Shown in pieces: positions 28,244 through 37,716 of a DNA stretch of 64,000 nt. Position 1 is the first letter of the stretch. Every line of letters begins with the position of its first letter. This stretch comes from Pseudomonas fluorescens (GTDB taxonomy: Bacteria; Pseudomonadota; Gammaproteobacteria; Pseudomonadales; Pseudomonadaceae). Under the pieces are notes generated by a model. The model ran no database searches and had not been told where the DNA came from. It saw only the letters and a list, made by a program, of their open reading frames with translations. The stretch spans positions 1,240,001 to 1,304,000 of the forward strand of contig NZ_CP008896.1 in assembly GCF_000730425.1 (NCBI RefSeq), given 5' to 3'. A program made the translations under genes and the position numbers.

Positions 28244-29518
28244 ATGCCCGACAACCGTCAACCCGACATCGACATTGCCGTGGTCGGCGCCGGCATCATC
28301 GGCGTCGCCTGCGCCCTGCAACTCGCCCGCCAGGGCCGCCGCGTGGTGGTCATCGACCAGCAGGAACCGGGCATGGGCGCCTCGTTCGGCAACGCCGGGC
28401 ATTTGGCGACCGAGCAAGTGTTCCCTATCGCCGACCTGTCGATCCTGACGCGCCTGCCCGCCATGCTGCTGGACCCGATGGGGCCGCTGCGCCTGGACTG
28501 GAAATACTTGCCCCGTGCCCTGCCCTGGTTTACCCGCCTGTTGCTGAACCTGCGACCGACCGCCTACCAGCGCACGGTCGCCGGTATCCGCGCACTCAAT
28601 GAAAGCAGCCTGGACGCCTGGCAGCGTTTGCTGGCGAGCATCTCCCGGCCACAACTGATGCGCGAAGACGGTTCGTTGCTGGTGTTTGAACGCACCGAAT
28701 CGCGCCAGGCAATTGAAGGGTTGAAAGCACGCATGGCCCAGCAACAGGTACCGGTGGACTTATGGTCGGCGGACGCCGTACAGCAGGCTGCACCACAATT
28801 AAGCGAACGGATCCAGGGTGGCCTGTTCTTTCCCCGGACCGGGCACTTCCTCGATCCCTATCGCGTGGTCTGCGAATTGGTCGAAGCCGCCAAGGCCTGC
28901 GGCGTGACATTCCTCAAGCAGCAGGTTCGAAATGGCCAGCTTCAGGCCCAGGGTGTTGCACTGCGCACCGACCAGGGCCACGTGAGCGCCCGCCAGGTCT
29001 TGATCGCCTGCGGCGCGCACTCGGCAACACTCACCCAGGCGCTGACCGGTAAAAAGGTGCCACTGGACACCGAGCGCGGCTATCACCTGATGCTGCCCCA
29101 CGAGCAAGGCCGCTTGCCCTTCGCCGTCACCTCACTGGAGCGCAAGTTCATCATGACGCCCATGGCCGATGGGCTGCGGCTGGCCGGCACCGTGGAGTTC
29201 GCCGGCCTCGACCGGCCACCGGACATGGAGCGCGCCTGGCAGTTGCACCGCCTGAGCCAAGGCTTGCTGCGGCACGAACTGAGCGTTGCCGATGCCACAC
29301 CGTGGATGGGCTTTCGGCCATCGTTGCCGGATTCGTTGCCGATCATCGACCGAGTGTGTGACGGTAAGGTGTTGCTGGCTTTCGGTCATCAACACCTGGG
29401 CCTGACCCAGGCAGCTGTCACCGCCGAACTTATCGCGCAGCAGGTATCGCCGGTCGACAGGCCCCACCCCAAAGGCTTGCCGGCATTGGAGGCCTATCGG
29501 CTGGATCGTTTCTGGTAG
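28244..29518 (+). CDS. lhpB: FAD-dependent D-hydroxyproline dehydrogenase (DadA-like)
   Basis: Oxidises cis-4-hydroxy-D-proline to the pyrroline substrate of LhpC. The 424-aa DAO/DadA-type flavoenzyme has an N-terminal FAD dinucleotide fold, IAVVGAGIIGVACALQLAR (residues 11-29), and the DADA-like GASFGNAGHLATEQ loop near 45. The C-terminal FAD contact reads VLLAFGHQHLGLTQA. This is the single-subunit form, unlike the multi-subunit LhpBEF of some pseudomonads. The symbol is given by role; another D-amino-acid specificity is possible but unlikely in this cluster. Confidence 0.87.
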   Translation: MPDNRQPDIDIAVVGAGIIGVACALQLARQGRRVVVIDQQEPGMGASFGNAGHLATEQVFPIADLSILTRLPAMLLDPMGPLRLDWKYLPRALPWFTRLLLNLRPTAYQRTVAGIRALNESSLDAWQRLLASISRPQLMREDGSLLVFERTESRQAIEGLKARMAQQQVPVDLWSADAVQQAAPQLSERIQGGLFFPRTGHFLDPYRVVCELVEAAKACGVTFLKQQVRNGQLQAQGVALRTDQGHVSARQVLIACGAHSATLTQALTGKKVPLDTERGYHLMLPHEQGRLPFAVTSLERKFIMTPMADGLRLAGTVEFAGLDRPPDMERAWQLHRLSQGLLRHELSVADATPWMGFRPSLPDSLPIIDRVCDGKVLLAFGHQHLGLTQAAVTAELIAQQVSPVDRPHPKGLPALEAYRLDRFW

Positions 29519-29545
29519 GCGCTGGCTTGCCAGCGATCGCGGTGG
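29514..29545. repeat. single REP element
   Basis: A degenerate REP core (GGCGCTGGCTTGCCAGCGATC) overlaps the stop region of the D-hydroxyproline dehydrogenase gene. Confidence 0.6.
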
Positions 29546-29658
29546 AACAGTGGCCTGCGATCTCACCGCCTCGCCGAAGCTCGAATGCACTTGGTCAACC
29601 TGCGCTGTGGTTCAATACGGTTTTGGCGCGTCCCTTCACAACCCTTTGAGGACTACGG

Positions 29659-30090
29659 ATGTCTCTGATTTCGGAACGTGTGGCACTGGCGCGCAGAGGC
29701 GCCAACGATAAGGTTATTTGCAAGATGCCCTCTGGTTGGGCGGTGATGGGCGATGTGCAGTTCCTGCCCGGCTACTGTCTGCTGCTGCCTGATCCGGTGG
29801 TGCCGAGCCTCAACGACCTGGATCTCCAGGCCAGGACCACCTACCTGCTGGACATGGCCCGCCTCGGCGATGCCGTGTTGCAGGCCACCGATGCCCTGCG
29901 GATGAATTACGAAATCCTTGGCAATTCAGAGCCGCAGTTGCACTGCCACATCTTCCCGCGCTACGCCTCGGAAGCCGAGCAATACCGCAAGATGCCGGTG
30001 TGGTTCTACGACTGGAAAAACGCCACACCCTACACCGAGGATGCCCATGGCGCGTTACGGCTGGAAATTGCGCGGCGGCTGAACGCGTAA
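29659..30090 (+). CDS. HIT-family protein
   Basis: A 143-aa nucleotide hydrolase/transferase fold protein. The histidine triad is reduced to LHCHIFPRY near residue 98 (H-x-H-x-x-x-R), a HIT-like variant. The N-terminal half contains VMGDVQFLPGYCLLLPDPVVPSLNDL, the usual HIT strand pair. CCTTTGAGGAC precedes the ATG. The substrate is unknown. Confidence 0.85.
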   Translation: MSLISERVALARRGANDKVICKMPSGWAVMGDVQFLPGYCLLLPDPVVPSLNDLDLQARTTYLLDMARLGDAVLQATDALRMNYEILGNSEPQLHCHIFPRYASEAEQYRKMPVWFYDWKNATPYTEDAHGALRLEIARRLNA

Positions 30091-30184
30091 GGGGACACTT
30101 GGGCCGTGCTCCTGTTCAGGCCACGATTCCTCATGGGTGACTCTGCTATGGTGTCGCCCATCCCAGCGCATCGGAAGCCAAGCA

Positions 30185-30511
30185 ATGGATTTATGGAAAG
30201 TTTTCGCGCTCTGCCTACTGACGTCGATCAGCCCCCATACACTGGCCGGGGAACCCGAGAAACCGGGCGACCGCGCCATGTACTGGACCACGGTCGGGCC
30301 TACGCTTTTCAGCACCATCGCCACTGAACTCACGACCCACCCCGGCAACTTCTTTGCTCCGGCCAAGTCGGATGCCCTGGCCTTTATTGGCTCGGAGGGG
30401 CAGATACGGGGCGCGCAATTTGAACAGGCGGTGCGTTACTACCATGGGGCGTACCGCCCGCCGTTTATGTCCGACGGGCAGTTGGCCCTGGCGATTGCGA
30501 CGGCTTACTGA
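30185..30511 (+). CDS. DUF2388 domain exported protein
   Basis: A 108-aa protein with a signal peptide (MDLWKVFALCLLTSISPHTLA). It has the DUF2388 signature: AKSDALAFIGSEGQIRGAQFEQAVRYY followed by DGQLALAIATAY. The start at 30185 is chosen because the upstream 16 residues from 30137 are not signal-like. The function of this Pseudomonas family is unknown. A terminator follows. Confidence 0.8.
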   Translation: MDLWKVFALCLLTSISPHTLAGEPEKPGDRAMYWTTVGPTLFSTIATELTTHPGNFFAPAKSDALAFIGSEGQIRGAQFEQAVRYYHGAYRPPFMSDGQLALAIATAY

Positions 30512-30522
30512 TCATCGCCCGG

Positions 30523-30570
30523 CCGGTACCGATGGGCTTGAGCGCTCCCCCATCGGCACCCGGTTTTTTG
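30523..30570. terminator. intrinsic terminator between DUF2388 gene and porin
   Basis: The stem CCGATGGG / CCCATCGG with flanking CCGGT/ACCCGG pairs is followed by GTTTTTTGCGTTTTTTAG. It serves the rightward gene and may also serve the convergent porin. Confidence 0.8.
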
Positions 30571-30576
30571 CGTTTT

Positions 30577-31899
30577 TTAGAAGACGTATTGCAAGCGCAT
30601 CACGATCCCATCGCCCGTGTCATCGCCCTGGATGTTGCTGACGTTATCTGTGCGGGCCTTGACGTAGTTGGCACTGACCTTGACCGCTTCATTAGCGTAC
30701 CAATTGACCCCCAGGGTATGGGCTTTGCCCTCGCTGTCGCCGACCTGGCGCACATTGGTGCTGACAACGACATTGTCGTCCTCGACGGTGAACGCGTCGT
30801 AGCGGTAGAACACCTCCCAGGCACCGATCTGTTTGTTTTGCGGCTTGATGGAGTCGAATTTGGCGCCATCGAGTTTATAGATGCGTGGCTCGCCGGTCAG
30901 GGTGTAGGCCATCTGTGCGTAATAGCCGCTGGCCTTGACGTCATTTTGTGCCGCATCGGCCTTGAGGGTCCGTCGCAGGTACTCGCCCTGCACCGAGAAA
31001 GCGTCCAGTGCCCAGGCACCTTCCAGGCCCCACACCGAGTCGTCTTTCCACAGGCCTTGCTGGGCAGCGCTGCCGCCAAATACCGAACGGGTGCCATTGG
31101 TGCCGGCACTGTTACCGCCATTGGTCTCGACGCCGCGCATGCCCATGCGTGAGCGGATACGCGTGTCGATGGCTGCGTCCTTGAGGTCGCGGTAGGCGTA
31201 CTGCACCCCGACGTGCAGCACATTGCCAGACTCATGCAACGGTGCGAACACGCCGCGCAGGTTGTAGCGCTTGACGCTGTCGCCGTCGGTGTCGTTGTTG
31301 TTTTCGCTGAACACGCTGCCGGATAGATAGGCCATCTCACCCACGACACCGTTGGCCTGTACGCCCATGCCGACGTTATCGTTGATCCACTCGGCAACAT
31401 CGTAGGAAAGATTACGCTCCAGGGCCGTGACCCACTTGGAGCTGGTGGCTTTCTCCAGGCCAAAGTCCGTGTAGAAACGACCGACTTTCAGGTTCAGCGG
31501 GTTGAACCCGGTGTAAGTCACACTGCCTTCGTCGAAGTAACCGGCGCTGTCATTGCCCACGTTCCGGGAAAGGTCGTAGTTGATCTGATATTTCCAGTCT
31601 TTGTAGACCGTACCGCCAAACTCCAGATAAGCGCGACGAAAATACGCAGCGTCCGCCGAGTTACCGTTACGGGTGTAGTAATCATTAAACCTTGCGTAAT
31701 CGGCCTGGATGCGCCCGCCCAGCTTGAAGCTGAACTCTTTGTCGGTGGTGGCCACTTCCAGGCCGCCCTTGGTCTTGATCACAAGGTCGGCGCCATCGGT
31801 GGTTACCGTGCCCGCCTGGACCGACATAGCCAATAGGCTGCCCGCCATGGCCAGGCTCAACTGAGTTACCCCAACGCATTTCGAATAACTAATCGACAT
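30577..31899 (-). CDS. OprP/OprO-family porin
   Basis: A 440-aa outer-membrane porin of the phosphate-selective porin family. The signal peptide ends ...[10 protein letters not shown] beta-barrel with alternating aromatic/polar strands begins [16 protein letters not shown] and ends in the phenylalanine signal VMRLQYVF. The start at 31899 has GAGGGG 6 bp upstream; the earlier ATG is rejected. The phosphate-specific lysine ladder cannot be confirmed by eye, so the ligand is unknown; many homologues of this family take up polyphosphate or dicarboxylates. The promoter region upstream is AT-rich. Confidence 0.85.
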   Translation of the reverse strand: MSISYSKCVGVTQLSLAMAGSLLAMSVQAGTVTTDGADLVIKTKGGLEVATTDKEFSFKLGGRIQADYARFNDYYTRNGNSADAAYFRRAYLEFGGTVYKDWKYQINYDLSRNVGNDSAGYFDEGSVTYTGFNPLNLKVGRFYTDFGLEKATSSKWVTALERNLSYDVAEWINDNVGMGVQANGVVGEMAYLSGSVFSENNNDTDGDSVKRYNLRGVFAPLHESGNVLHVGVQYAYRDLKDAAIDTRIRSRMGMRGVETNGGNSAGTNGTRSVFGGSAAQQGLWKDDSVWGLEGAWALDAFSVQGEYLRRTLKADAAQNDVKASGYYAQMAYTLTGEPRIYKLDGAKFDSIKPQNKQIGAWEVFYRYDAFTVEDDNVVVSTNVRQVGDSEGKAHTLGVNWYANEAVKVSANYVKARTDNVSNIQGDDTGDGIVMRLQYVF

Positions 31900-32126
31900 C
31901 AATTTCCCCTCGTTATCGTTAAGTACTACTTGGCGACGGGGAGCTTCCAAACACCAGATGACGATTTAGGTTTATTTACAAGACACTTTTGTGACAGTCG
32001 ATATTTTTCTTTATTCAGTTACAGCACGGGCCTTATAAACACAGGCTTAAGCCTCTTTCCAAGGGTTTAAGCCTAATATTTCAGAATGATTAAAATTGCT
32101 GCTGACTTAGATGACATCCCGGCCTC

Positions 32127-33050
32127 TCAAGCGTCTTGCTCGGTAACTTTTTCAAACCAATCACGCCGATCCTCGAAAGCTTTGCGAACCAACGCCACCA
32201 GCGCTTGCACATGGGGTTGCCCAGCGGTCAAAGGCGCCGTGGACAGCCACGCCAGCCGCTGCATAGGCTCGCTAAACAATGGCGTCAGGGCCAGCAGGTT
32301 TGTATCCAGATGGCTGATGTAGTCCGGTAATAAGCCGACACAGGCACTGTGCCTGACCCACTCGCGCACCCACGCCTGGGAATGCACCTGGGTTACTGCC
32401 CGCTGGCGCTGTTTGACCAGGCGGTTCCAGGGTTCAAAAGCGGCAACCGGCGCATTCGTGCGGCCTTGTACCAGCATGAAGTCAGACAGGTCTGCAAGGC
32501 GCCTGGGCAAGCGGTTGCCACGACAGTAACGCTTGGCCATGTGCGGGCTGAAGTCGATGCGCGCCAGACGTTGCGGCGTGGTCATGGCAAACCCTGGGGA
32601 GGGACGCGGACGGTCAGCATCCGCCAGCCACACCATGACGTCGGCCTGGCGCGTCGGCTCGCCTGTCAGAGGGATGACCTCCAACTGCATCGCCGGGTGT
32701 TTGCGCATAAAATCCAGCAGATCGCGCGCCAGCAGATCGTGCATCAGGGAGTCTTCCACGGCCAGGCGCAACAACGGCTGAGGCAACGTACCCACATGTG
32801 GCTGAACATCGCCAAAACGCGCCAGCAGCAACGCTTGCAGGCGCTGCCCCTTGAGGGTCAGGCGCAGGGCATTTTCCCGGTACACAAACAGGGGGCTGCC
32901 CAGGCGCCCTTCCAGCTGGGCCAGTTGCTTGCGCAATTCTGCAGTGGGGATGTTCAGGCTGCGCGCAGCCTGGCGAAAGCTGGCACAACGTGCGCATGTC
33001 AGAAAACGCTGCGCCAGCGCGAGGTCAATCAAGGGTTCCTGCGCGGTCAT
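32127..33050 (-). CDS. LysR-family transcriptional regulator
   Basis: A 307-aa regulator. The HTH region (ALAQRFLTCARCASFRQAARSLNIPTAELRKQLAQLEGRLGSPLFVY, residues 11-57) is typical, followed by a periplasmic-binding-like effector domain. Target unknown. It is followed on the same strand by the small DUF2790 gene located upstream of it (33062), with 11 bp between them, so the two may be cotranscribed. Confidence 0.85.
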   Translation of the reverse strand: MTAQEPLIDLALAQRFLTCARCASFRQAARSLNIPTAELRKQLAQLEGRLGSPLFVYRENALRLTLKGQRLQALLLARFGDVQPHVGTLPQPLLRLAVEDSLMHDLLARDLLDFMRKHPAMQLEVIPLTGEPTRQADVMVWLADADRPRPSPGFAMTTPQRLARIDFSPHMAKRYCRGNRLPRRLADLSDFMLVQGRTNAPVAAFEPWNRLVKQRQRAVTQVHSQAWVREWVRHSACVGLLPDYISHLDTNLLALTPLFSEPMQRLAWLSTAPLTAGQPHVQALVALVRKAFEDRRDWFEKVTEQDA

Positions 33051-33061
33051 AAGGCCACCTT

Positions 33062-33394
33062 TCAGCGGCCATTGTTACGGCACTGCCCCATGATCTGGTA
33101 TTCGATGGTATTGAGCTTGCCGCTCGTGTCTTCGTAGGTCATGCGCGACGGCACGATGTCACAGGAGCGGATCTGCGGGGTTACGTTGACTACCTTGGCG
33201 ATATCCAACTTCATACCGTAGCGATAGTTCTGGACCTGAGGCTGCTCCTTGCCGTTTTTCAGCGCATAAGCGGCCATGGCTTTCTGGTTATCGCTCATCA
33301 ACTTCTCAAACACACGATCACCGCCTCCCGTGGCGAATGCGGCCGTGGATAATGACAACGCCAATGCAGCAATACTTAGTTTCAACAGGTTCAT
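33062..33394 (-). CDS. DUF2790 exported protein
   Basis: A 110-aa secreted protein: signal peptide MNLLKLSIAALALSLSTAAFA, then the DUF2790 core (YRYGMKLDIAKVVNVT, RSCDIVPSRMTYEDTSGK, YQIMGQC) with two cysteines. These proteins are common in Pseudomonas, often under control of copper or two-component systems, with no proven activity. A second member lies at 45684-45944, next to the two-component/RND genes. Confidence 0.88.
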   Translation of the reverse strand: MNLLKLSIAALALSLSTAAFATGGGDRVFEKLMSDNQKAMAAYALKNGKEQPQVQNYRYGMKLDIAKVVNVTPQIRSCDIVPSRMTYEDTSGKLNTIEYQIMGQCRNNGR

Positions 33395-33527
33395 AAGGTT
33401 CATCTCTCAAGTCATTACAGTAATATTTCCAGACTTAAGATTAACTAACCGACCCTTTCACCAAGGTAGCTTGAAGATTACCTTTCTGTTATCCGCAACT
33501 AAGCAGTGCCTGAAACAGCAGCACTCA

Positions 33528-34319
33528 TTACCAAGCAAGCGCCGCTGCCGCCAGTTGCGCCACCCCAAGGGTAATGTCCGGTTCATCACCGTCCTCCAGC
33601 CTCCAGGTCAGGGACAACCCTGCCCATGCGAGCACCCATTGCAGGAGCCTGCGTCGCTCGAGACCAGAGGCGCTGGCAACGGCCTCGATCCGCCGCGCAA
33701 AGCAAGCGGGCCCCAGGGCAGACTCATCGGGGTTGCAGAAGATGTTTGCATAATCAAAGCCCCGCTCGCCGTAGAGGCCTTTGGGATCAATCGCGAGCCA
33801 GCCGGACACGCCAAAATCCAGCACATTGCCATGGTGCATATCGCCATGCAGCACCGCGACATCCTGGGGCGCCGCCAGCAGTTCCCGTGCGGTGCTTGCA
33901 CAATGCTCAAGAATGCCACCGTGCCGCTCGGCCCCGGGCCATAACGCCTCAAACCACTGTGTCAGGGGAACCACTGCGGGAGTCGGCCTGGCCCGTGGTG
34001 CATGCAGGCGCGCGGCTACGTCACAGAGGATGCGAGTAGCCTCTTCATCCCGGCCACCCTTGACCATCTGGATAAGCGACGCCGCCCCCTGCGCACGTGC
34101 CATCAACAAGGCCTCGCCCTCCTGGGCCAGCACGGGGGCTGCCCCCTCGCCGTCCCACCAGGCCATCAGCAAGCTGCCGGCTTGCTCCTCGGCCACTTGG
34201 GAGATCTTGAGCATGGCGGGCATTCCGTGCCGGCGGACCGGCAGCAGATAGCCGTTGCGCGAGGCGAATGCCTCACCGTCGATGGCCAGGTCCCATCGCT
34301 TCAAATATTGATCAAACAT
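33528..34319 (-). CDS. APH(6)/hydroxyurea-type phosphotransferase
   Basis: A 263-aa protein-kinase-like small-molecule phosphotransferase (APH_6_hur family). The catalytic loop is VLHGDMHHGNVLDFG (Asp in HGD, Asn in GNVL) and the metal site DPKGLYGERGFDYAN. Such proteins phosphorylate streptomycin or hydroxyurea, or fructosamines in wider relatives; chromosomal copies often have no resistance role. The start at 34319 (MFDQYLKRWDL) is the family start; ATGs at 34325/34328 are also possible. Confidence 0.82.
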   Translation of the reverse strand: MFDQYLKRWDLAIDGEAFASRNGYLLPVRRHGMPAMLKISQVAEEQAGSLLMAWWDGEGAAPVLAQEGEALLMARAQGAASLIQMVKGGRDEEATRILCDVAARLHAPRARPTPAVVPLTQWFEALWPGAERHGGILEHCASTARELLAAPQDVAVLHGDMHHGNVLDFGVSGWLAIDPKGLYGERGFDYANIFCNPDESALGPACFARRIEAVASASGLERRRLLQWVLAWAGLSLTWRLEDGDEPDITLGVAQLAAAALAW

Positions 34320-34420
34320 ACACATCATGGCTGAGGCGCAGGGCATGCGCGCCAGGAACCTTTGTCAAAATCGGGAATCAGTGTTGCATGTTTGCATCCC
34401 CATGACTCAGCGAATTCCCG

Positions 34421-34570
34421 ATGACTTTCAGAAGATCCCTACTATGCATCACGTTGCTGGCCATCGGCTTTCTTGCCGGCTACGCCGCAAAACCCAATGA
34501 TGGGCTGCAAGTAACGGCCGGCCAACTCATAGAATGTGGCCAAGTGACCATCCCGACGCTGGGCATGTGA
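34421..34570 (+). CDS. possible small exported peptide
   Basis: A 49-codon frame, MTFRRSLLCITLLAIGFLAGYAA followed by KPNDGLQVTAGQLIECGQV. The N-terminus has arginines and a hydrophobic stretch like a signal peptide or membrane anchor. Codon use looks like coding DNA, with GC-rich third positions. There is no clear ribosome site and no family. It lies alone in a 300-bp gap between divergent regulators. Confidence 0.35.
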   Translation: MTFRRSLLCITLLAIGFLAGYAAKPNDGLQVTAGQLIECGQVTIPTLGM

Positions 34571-34617
34571 GCCCGAAATCCCGCCGCTTTTGGCAAAAAT
34601 GACTTTCTAGCGAGAAG

Positions 34618-35511
34618 CTAGAGGGCGAGCGGAGCATCTGATACTGACGACGTACTCGCCAGATACCCTACGTACCCTTGGGCAAAATCCAGATACGCCC
34701 GCACGATAGCCGACGGATGACGGTGTGACGGGTAGATCAGGTTGATTTGCTGCTCTGGCAATGGATGCTCAGGTAGCAGCGCCAGCAACCTCCCTTCGCG
34801 GATGGCAGGCACCGCTAGAAAAGGCGGAAGCTCTGTCACCAGATCACCGGCCAACGCCCGGCTGCGCAAATGCGCATAGTCATTGGTTGCCAACATCGCT
34901 TCTGGCTGGAGCACCACATCGCCCAGCTGCCATATTCCCTGACTCCAGACGCCGCAGGGATAACCGTGTAAAGCCTCGATGCTGATGGGCATACCCAATC
35001 TCTCAATCAGCGTCGGGCTGGCGACCAGCAGATGGCGATAGCTCAGCAGGCGGCGGGCAACCATGGTCTCGTGGGTAATCATGCCGACCCGCAACGCCAC
35101 ATCGACGCCGTCCTCGATCAAGTCGATGCGCCGCTCGGTGGTATGAACACTGACCTGGACGTGGGGGTAGCGGCGCTGGAACGCCGACAAGACATCCCAC
35201 CAAGGCTCAAACGAAGGAGGCAGTGACAAGCGAAGGCGACCTTTGAGCAGAGCCTGATCACTGATCACCGCCTGTTCGCCCTCGGCCAACGCTTCGATGC
35301 CGCGACTGGCATGCTCGTACAGCCGCATCCCCGAATCGGTGAGCCTGGTGCCCCGCACAGAGCGCTCGAGCAACTGTACTTTCAGTTGCTGTTCAAGCTC
35401 GCGAATGCGCCGGCTCAAGGTCGGCAATGGAATGTCCAGGCGCTCGGCGGCCGCAGACAGGCTACCGATCTGCGCCACGCTGACGAACATACGGACGGCA
35501 TTCAAGTCCAT
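34618..35511 (-). CDS. LysR-family transcriptional regulator
   Basis: A 297-aa protein. The HTH reads MFVSVAQIGSLSAAAERLDIPLPTLSRRIRELEQQLKVQLLERS (residues 8-51), a CrgA/PecT-like subgroup, with an effector domain following. It lies upstream of, and in the same direction as, the OYE gene, but separated by 134 bp; whether it regulates that gene is unknown. Confidence 0.85.
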   Translation of the reverse strand: MDLNAVRMFVSVAQIGSLSAAAERLDIPLPTLSRRIRELEQQLKVQLLERSVRGTRLTDSGMRLYEHASRGIEALAEGEQAVISDQALLKGRLRLSLPPSFEPWWDVLSAFQRRYPHVQVSVHTTERRIDLIEDGVDVALRVGMITHETMVARRLLSYRHLLVASPTLIERLGMPISIEALHGYPCGVWSQGIWQLGDVVLQPEAMLATNDYAHLRSRALAGDLVTELPPFLAVPAIREGRLLALLPEHPLPEQQINLIYPSHRHPSAIVRAYLDFAQGYVGYLASTSSVSDAPLAL

Positions 35512-35645
35512 GGACTACCCTCTCATTAATGAGAGAGATCCTAGCTTTTTTGTGAGTTATTTTCCAGTTTCGGTCGGTAGATACCACAGTCGCCCGCCTA
35601 ATCCAATGACTGCCCCTTTAAACATAGATATCGGCGAGCACCGAC

Positions 35646-36875
35646 TCACATCAAACGCTTTTCGATCCAGCGCCGATATTGTCGAGTGCGAAATGCCAGG
35701 GAGACTTGCTGCTGAATCAGCGCACATATCGGTGAAACGTTTGGATCGGTTTTTTTGGCCCGACTCAGTCTGCGCAATTGAAACTTCACGACAGCCATGT
35801 TCGCCAAGGCGACGATGGCTTTGTTTTTCCAGGTGATCGGCGGCAATTGCGGGACGCTGTCCTTACCCATCAACCAGCCACGAGGCAAGTGCGGATCAAT
35901 GGCCAATGCCGTTGCGATACCCACCATGTCCACACCACTTTGCACGACGCTTTCGGCAACCGGGCGGCGACGGATACCGCCGGTGACCATCACCGGCATT
36001 TTGGCGACCGTCTGGATGTCCCGGGCGAACTCGACGAAATAGGCTTCGCGAGCCAGGGTGCGGCCATCGCGTGCCTCGCCCTGCATGGCGGGGGCTTCGT
36101 AACTGCCGCCAGATAACTCCACCAGGTCCACCCCCAGGGGGTTGAGCAGTTCTACGACCTTTTTCGCGTCATCGGCCGTGAACCCTCCGCGCTGGAAATC
36201 GGCGGAATTAAGTTTGACCGCTACGGCAAATTGAGCCGAAACCACAGCCCTGACTGCCTTGACGATTTCGAGCAACAGGCGCGCTCGGTTTTCCAGTGAG
36301 CCGCCCCACTCATCCGTTCTTTGATTGGTCAACGGCGAAAGGAACTGACTTAACAGGTAACCATGGGCAGCATGGATTTCCACACCGGTGAATCCAGCTT
36401 GTTCGCCCAGGCGGGCGGTGTTCGCAAAGCGCTGAATAACCTCTTCAATCACGCTGGAGGTCATGGCGTAAGGCGTGGCGAAATGTTTGGACATTTTACC
36501 CAGTTCCAGCGGCACGGCTGACGGCGCCCAGGTTTTTTGCCCAAGGTTGGCCTGCATCTGCCGACCTGGGTGATTAATCTGCAACCAGAACTGCGCACCG
36601 CCGGATCGACCAATACGCGCCCAGCGCTTGAACCGCTCCAGTTGCTGATCATCTTGCAACACCACGCCACCCGGCCCGGTCATGGCACGGCCATCGACCA
36701 TCACGTTGCCGGTGATGAGCAGGCCGGCACCTCCGTCGCCCCACGCTTGATAAAGGCGCAACAGTGCTTCGGAGGGTGCCTGATCGGCGTCCGCCATGTT
36801 CTCTTCCATCGCCGCTTTGGCGATGCGGTTCTTGATGGTCGAACCATTGGGTAGCATCAGGGTGTCGAACACATT
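35646..36875 (-). CDS. Old Yellow Enzyme family NADH:flavin oxidoreductase
   Basis: A 409-aa FMN-dependent ene-reductase-like protein. The start at 36875 (MNVFDTLMLPNGSTIKNRIAKAAMEEN) is preferred; an ATG 33 bp upstream is not well placed. Family motifs are HAAHGYLLSQFLSPLTNQRTDEWGGSLENRARLL (central FMN/substrate region) and the substrate-binding His/Asn pair in INHPGRQ. The C-terminus extends past the TIM barrel with LRRLSRAKKTDPN. It reduces activated double bonds or reactive electrophiles. Its promoter carries an 18-bp element shared with the adjacent merR gene. Confidence 0.88.
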   Translation of the reverse strand, partial: NVFDTLMLPNGSTIKNRIAKAAMEENMADADQAPSEALLRLYQAWGDGGAGLLITGNVMVDGRAMTGPGGVVLQDDQQLERFKRWARIGRSGGAQFWLQINHPGRQMQANLGQKTWAPSAVPLELGKMSKHFATPYAMTSSVIEEVIQRFANTARLGEQAGFTGVEIHAAHGYLLSQFLSPLTNQRTDEWGGSLENRARLLLEIVKAVRAVVSAQFAVAVKLNSADFQRGGFTADDAKKVVELLNPLGVDLVELSGGSYEAPAMQGEARDGRTLAREAYFVEFARDIQTVAKMPVMVTGGIRRRPVAESVVQSGVDMVGIATALAIDPHLPRGWLMGKDSVPQLPPITWKNKAIVALANMAVVKFQLRRLSRAKKTDPNVSPICALIQQQVSLAFRTRQYRRWIEKRLM

Positions 36876-36918
36876 CATGGAGCGGTCCTCAATTGGAGAT
36901 GAGGCCACCTTAAGATTG

Positions 36919-36936
36919 AAGTCAACTTTAAGGTCA
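36919..36936 (-). promoter_or_regulatory. shared MerR-type operator upstream of OYE gene
   Basis: On the minus strand this is TGACCTTAAAGTTGACTT, identical to a sequence upstream of the neighbouring merR gene (37513-37530). It lies 44 bp before the OYE start, a place where MerR regulators act. A near-symmetrical ACCTTAAG / CTTTAAGGT pair surrounds it. Confidence 0.7.
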
Positions 36937-37006
36937 ATACCTTTTTCAAGGTCAGCCGAAGGCCATCGCGCCAGCCCCTGGCAAGGGCATCACCAGATGC
37001 CTAGTG

Positions 37007-37492
37007 TTAAAGCCTGGCTGGGGAGCGCTGGCGGGCGTTTTTTCTCCGGGAAGATGTGGCCGCACGCTTGCCCGAAGTGTGACCAACACCGTCCTCACGC
37101 AGACGATTTATCAGCATTTGCGCATTATCCGCACACGCCATGCCCTCGGGCTTACCCTCAATGCCCTGGATAACGAGCAAAAGTTGCGCTTTGTTCTGAG
37201 CCATGCGTTCCTGCAGGACACTTATTTCCTCAACCTTTTGCTTGAGCCCACTGAGCAGCTCGTCGTGCTGCCAACCGTCGGCATTCATCGGCATCAAATG
37301 CCGGATTTCCTCCAGTGAGAATCCTGCCGCCTGTGCGCCGGTGATGAGTTCCAGAACCCACTCAGTATCGGGTGCGTAGTCCCTGTAGCCATTGGCTTTG
37401 CGTTCGACCGATCTGATCAGGCCGCTAGCCTCGTAAAAACGAATACGTGAAGGCGCCAACCCGCTGATTTTCGCCAGTTCGCCTATTCTCAT
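37007..37492 (-). CDS. MerR-family regulator
   Basis: A 161-aa regulator with an N-terminal winged HTH (MRIGELAKISGLAPSRIRFYEASGLI, residues 1-26), a second basic wing (RKANGYRDY) and a coiled coil (LLSGLKQKVEEISVLQERMAQNKAQLLLVIQ). A basic tail follows (KRAATSSRRKNARQRS), which is unusual. It lacks the cysteine array of metal-binding MerR proteins, so it likely senses an organic or oxidative signal. It starts 12 bp after its own operator sequence and faces the OYE promoter. Confidence 0.86.
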   Translation of the reverse strand: MRIGELAKISGLAPSRIRFYEASGLIRSVERKANGYRDYAPDTEWVLELITGAQAAGFSLEEIRHLMPMNADGWQHDELLSGLKQKVEEISVLQERMAQNKAQLLLVIQGIEGKPEGMACADNAQMLINRLREDGVGHTSGKRAATSSRRKNARQRSPARL

Positions 37493-37512
37493 CACTCCAC
37501 CTGAAATACCTG

Positions 37513-37530
37513 TGACCTTAAAGTTGACTT
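37513..37530 (+). promoter_or_regulatory. MerR-type operator in merR promoter
   Basis: TGACCTTAAAGTTGACTT on the plus strand matches the OYE promoter element exactly; a second half (CTTTAAACC) follows. It lies 20 bp upstream of the merR start at 37492 on the minus strand. Confidence 0.7.
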
Positions 37531-37716
37531 TAAACCTAAAGTTATCAGGCGACCAAATGACTCAGGTGCACTTGCTGCTCAGCCGTCATGGCGTTCATGG
37601 GGTAGGCAGCATCCCTCCCTTGAACCACTCATCGGATGAGCTGAACGTTGCTCATTCATGGCCATCATCCGCATACGATTCGATGAAGGCTTTCACGTCA
37701 TTCAGGAGATACGAGC

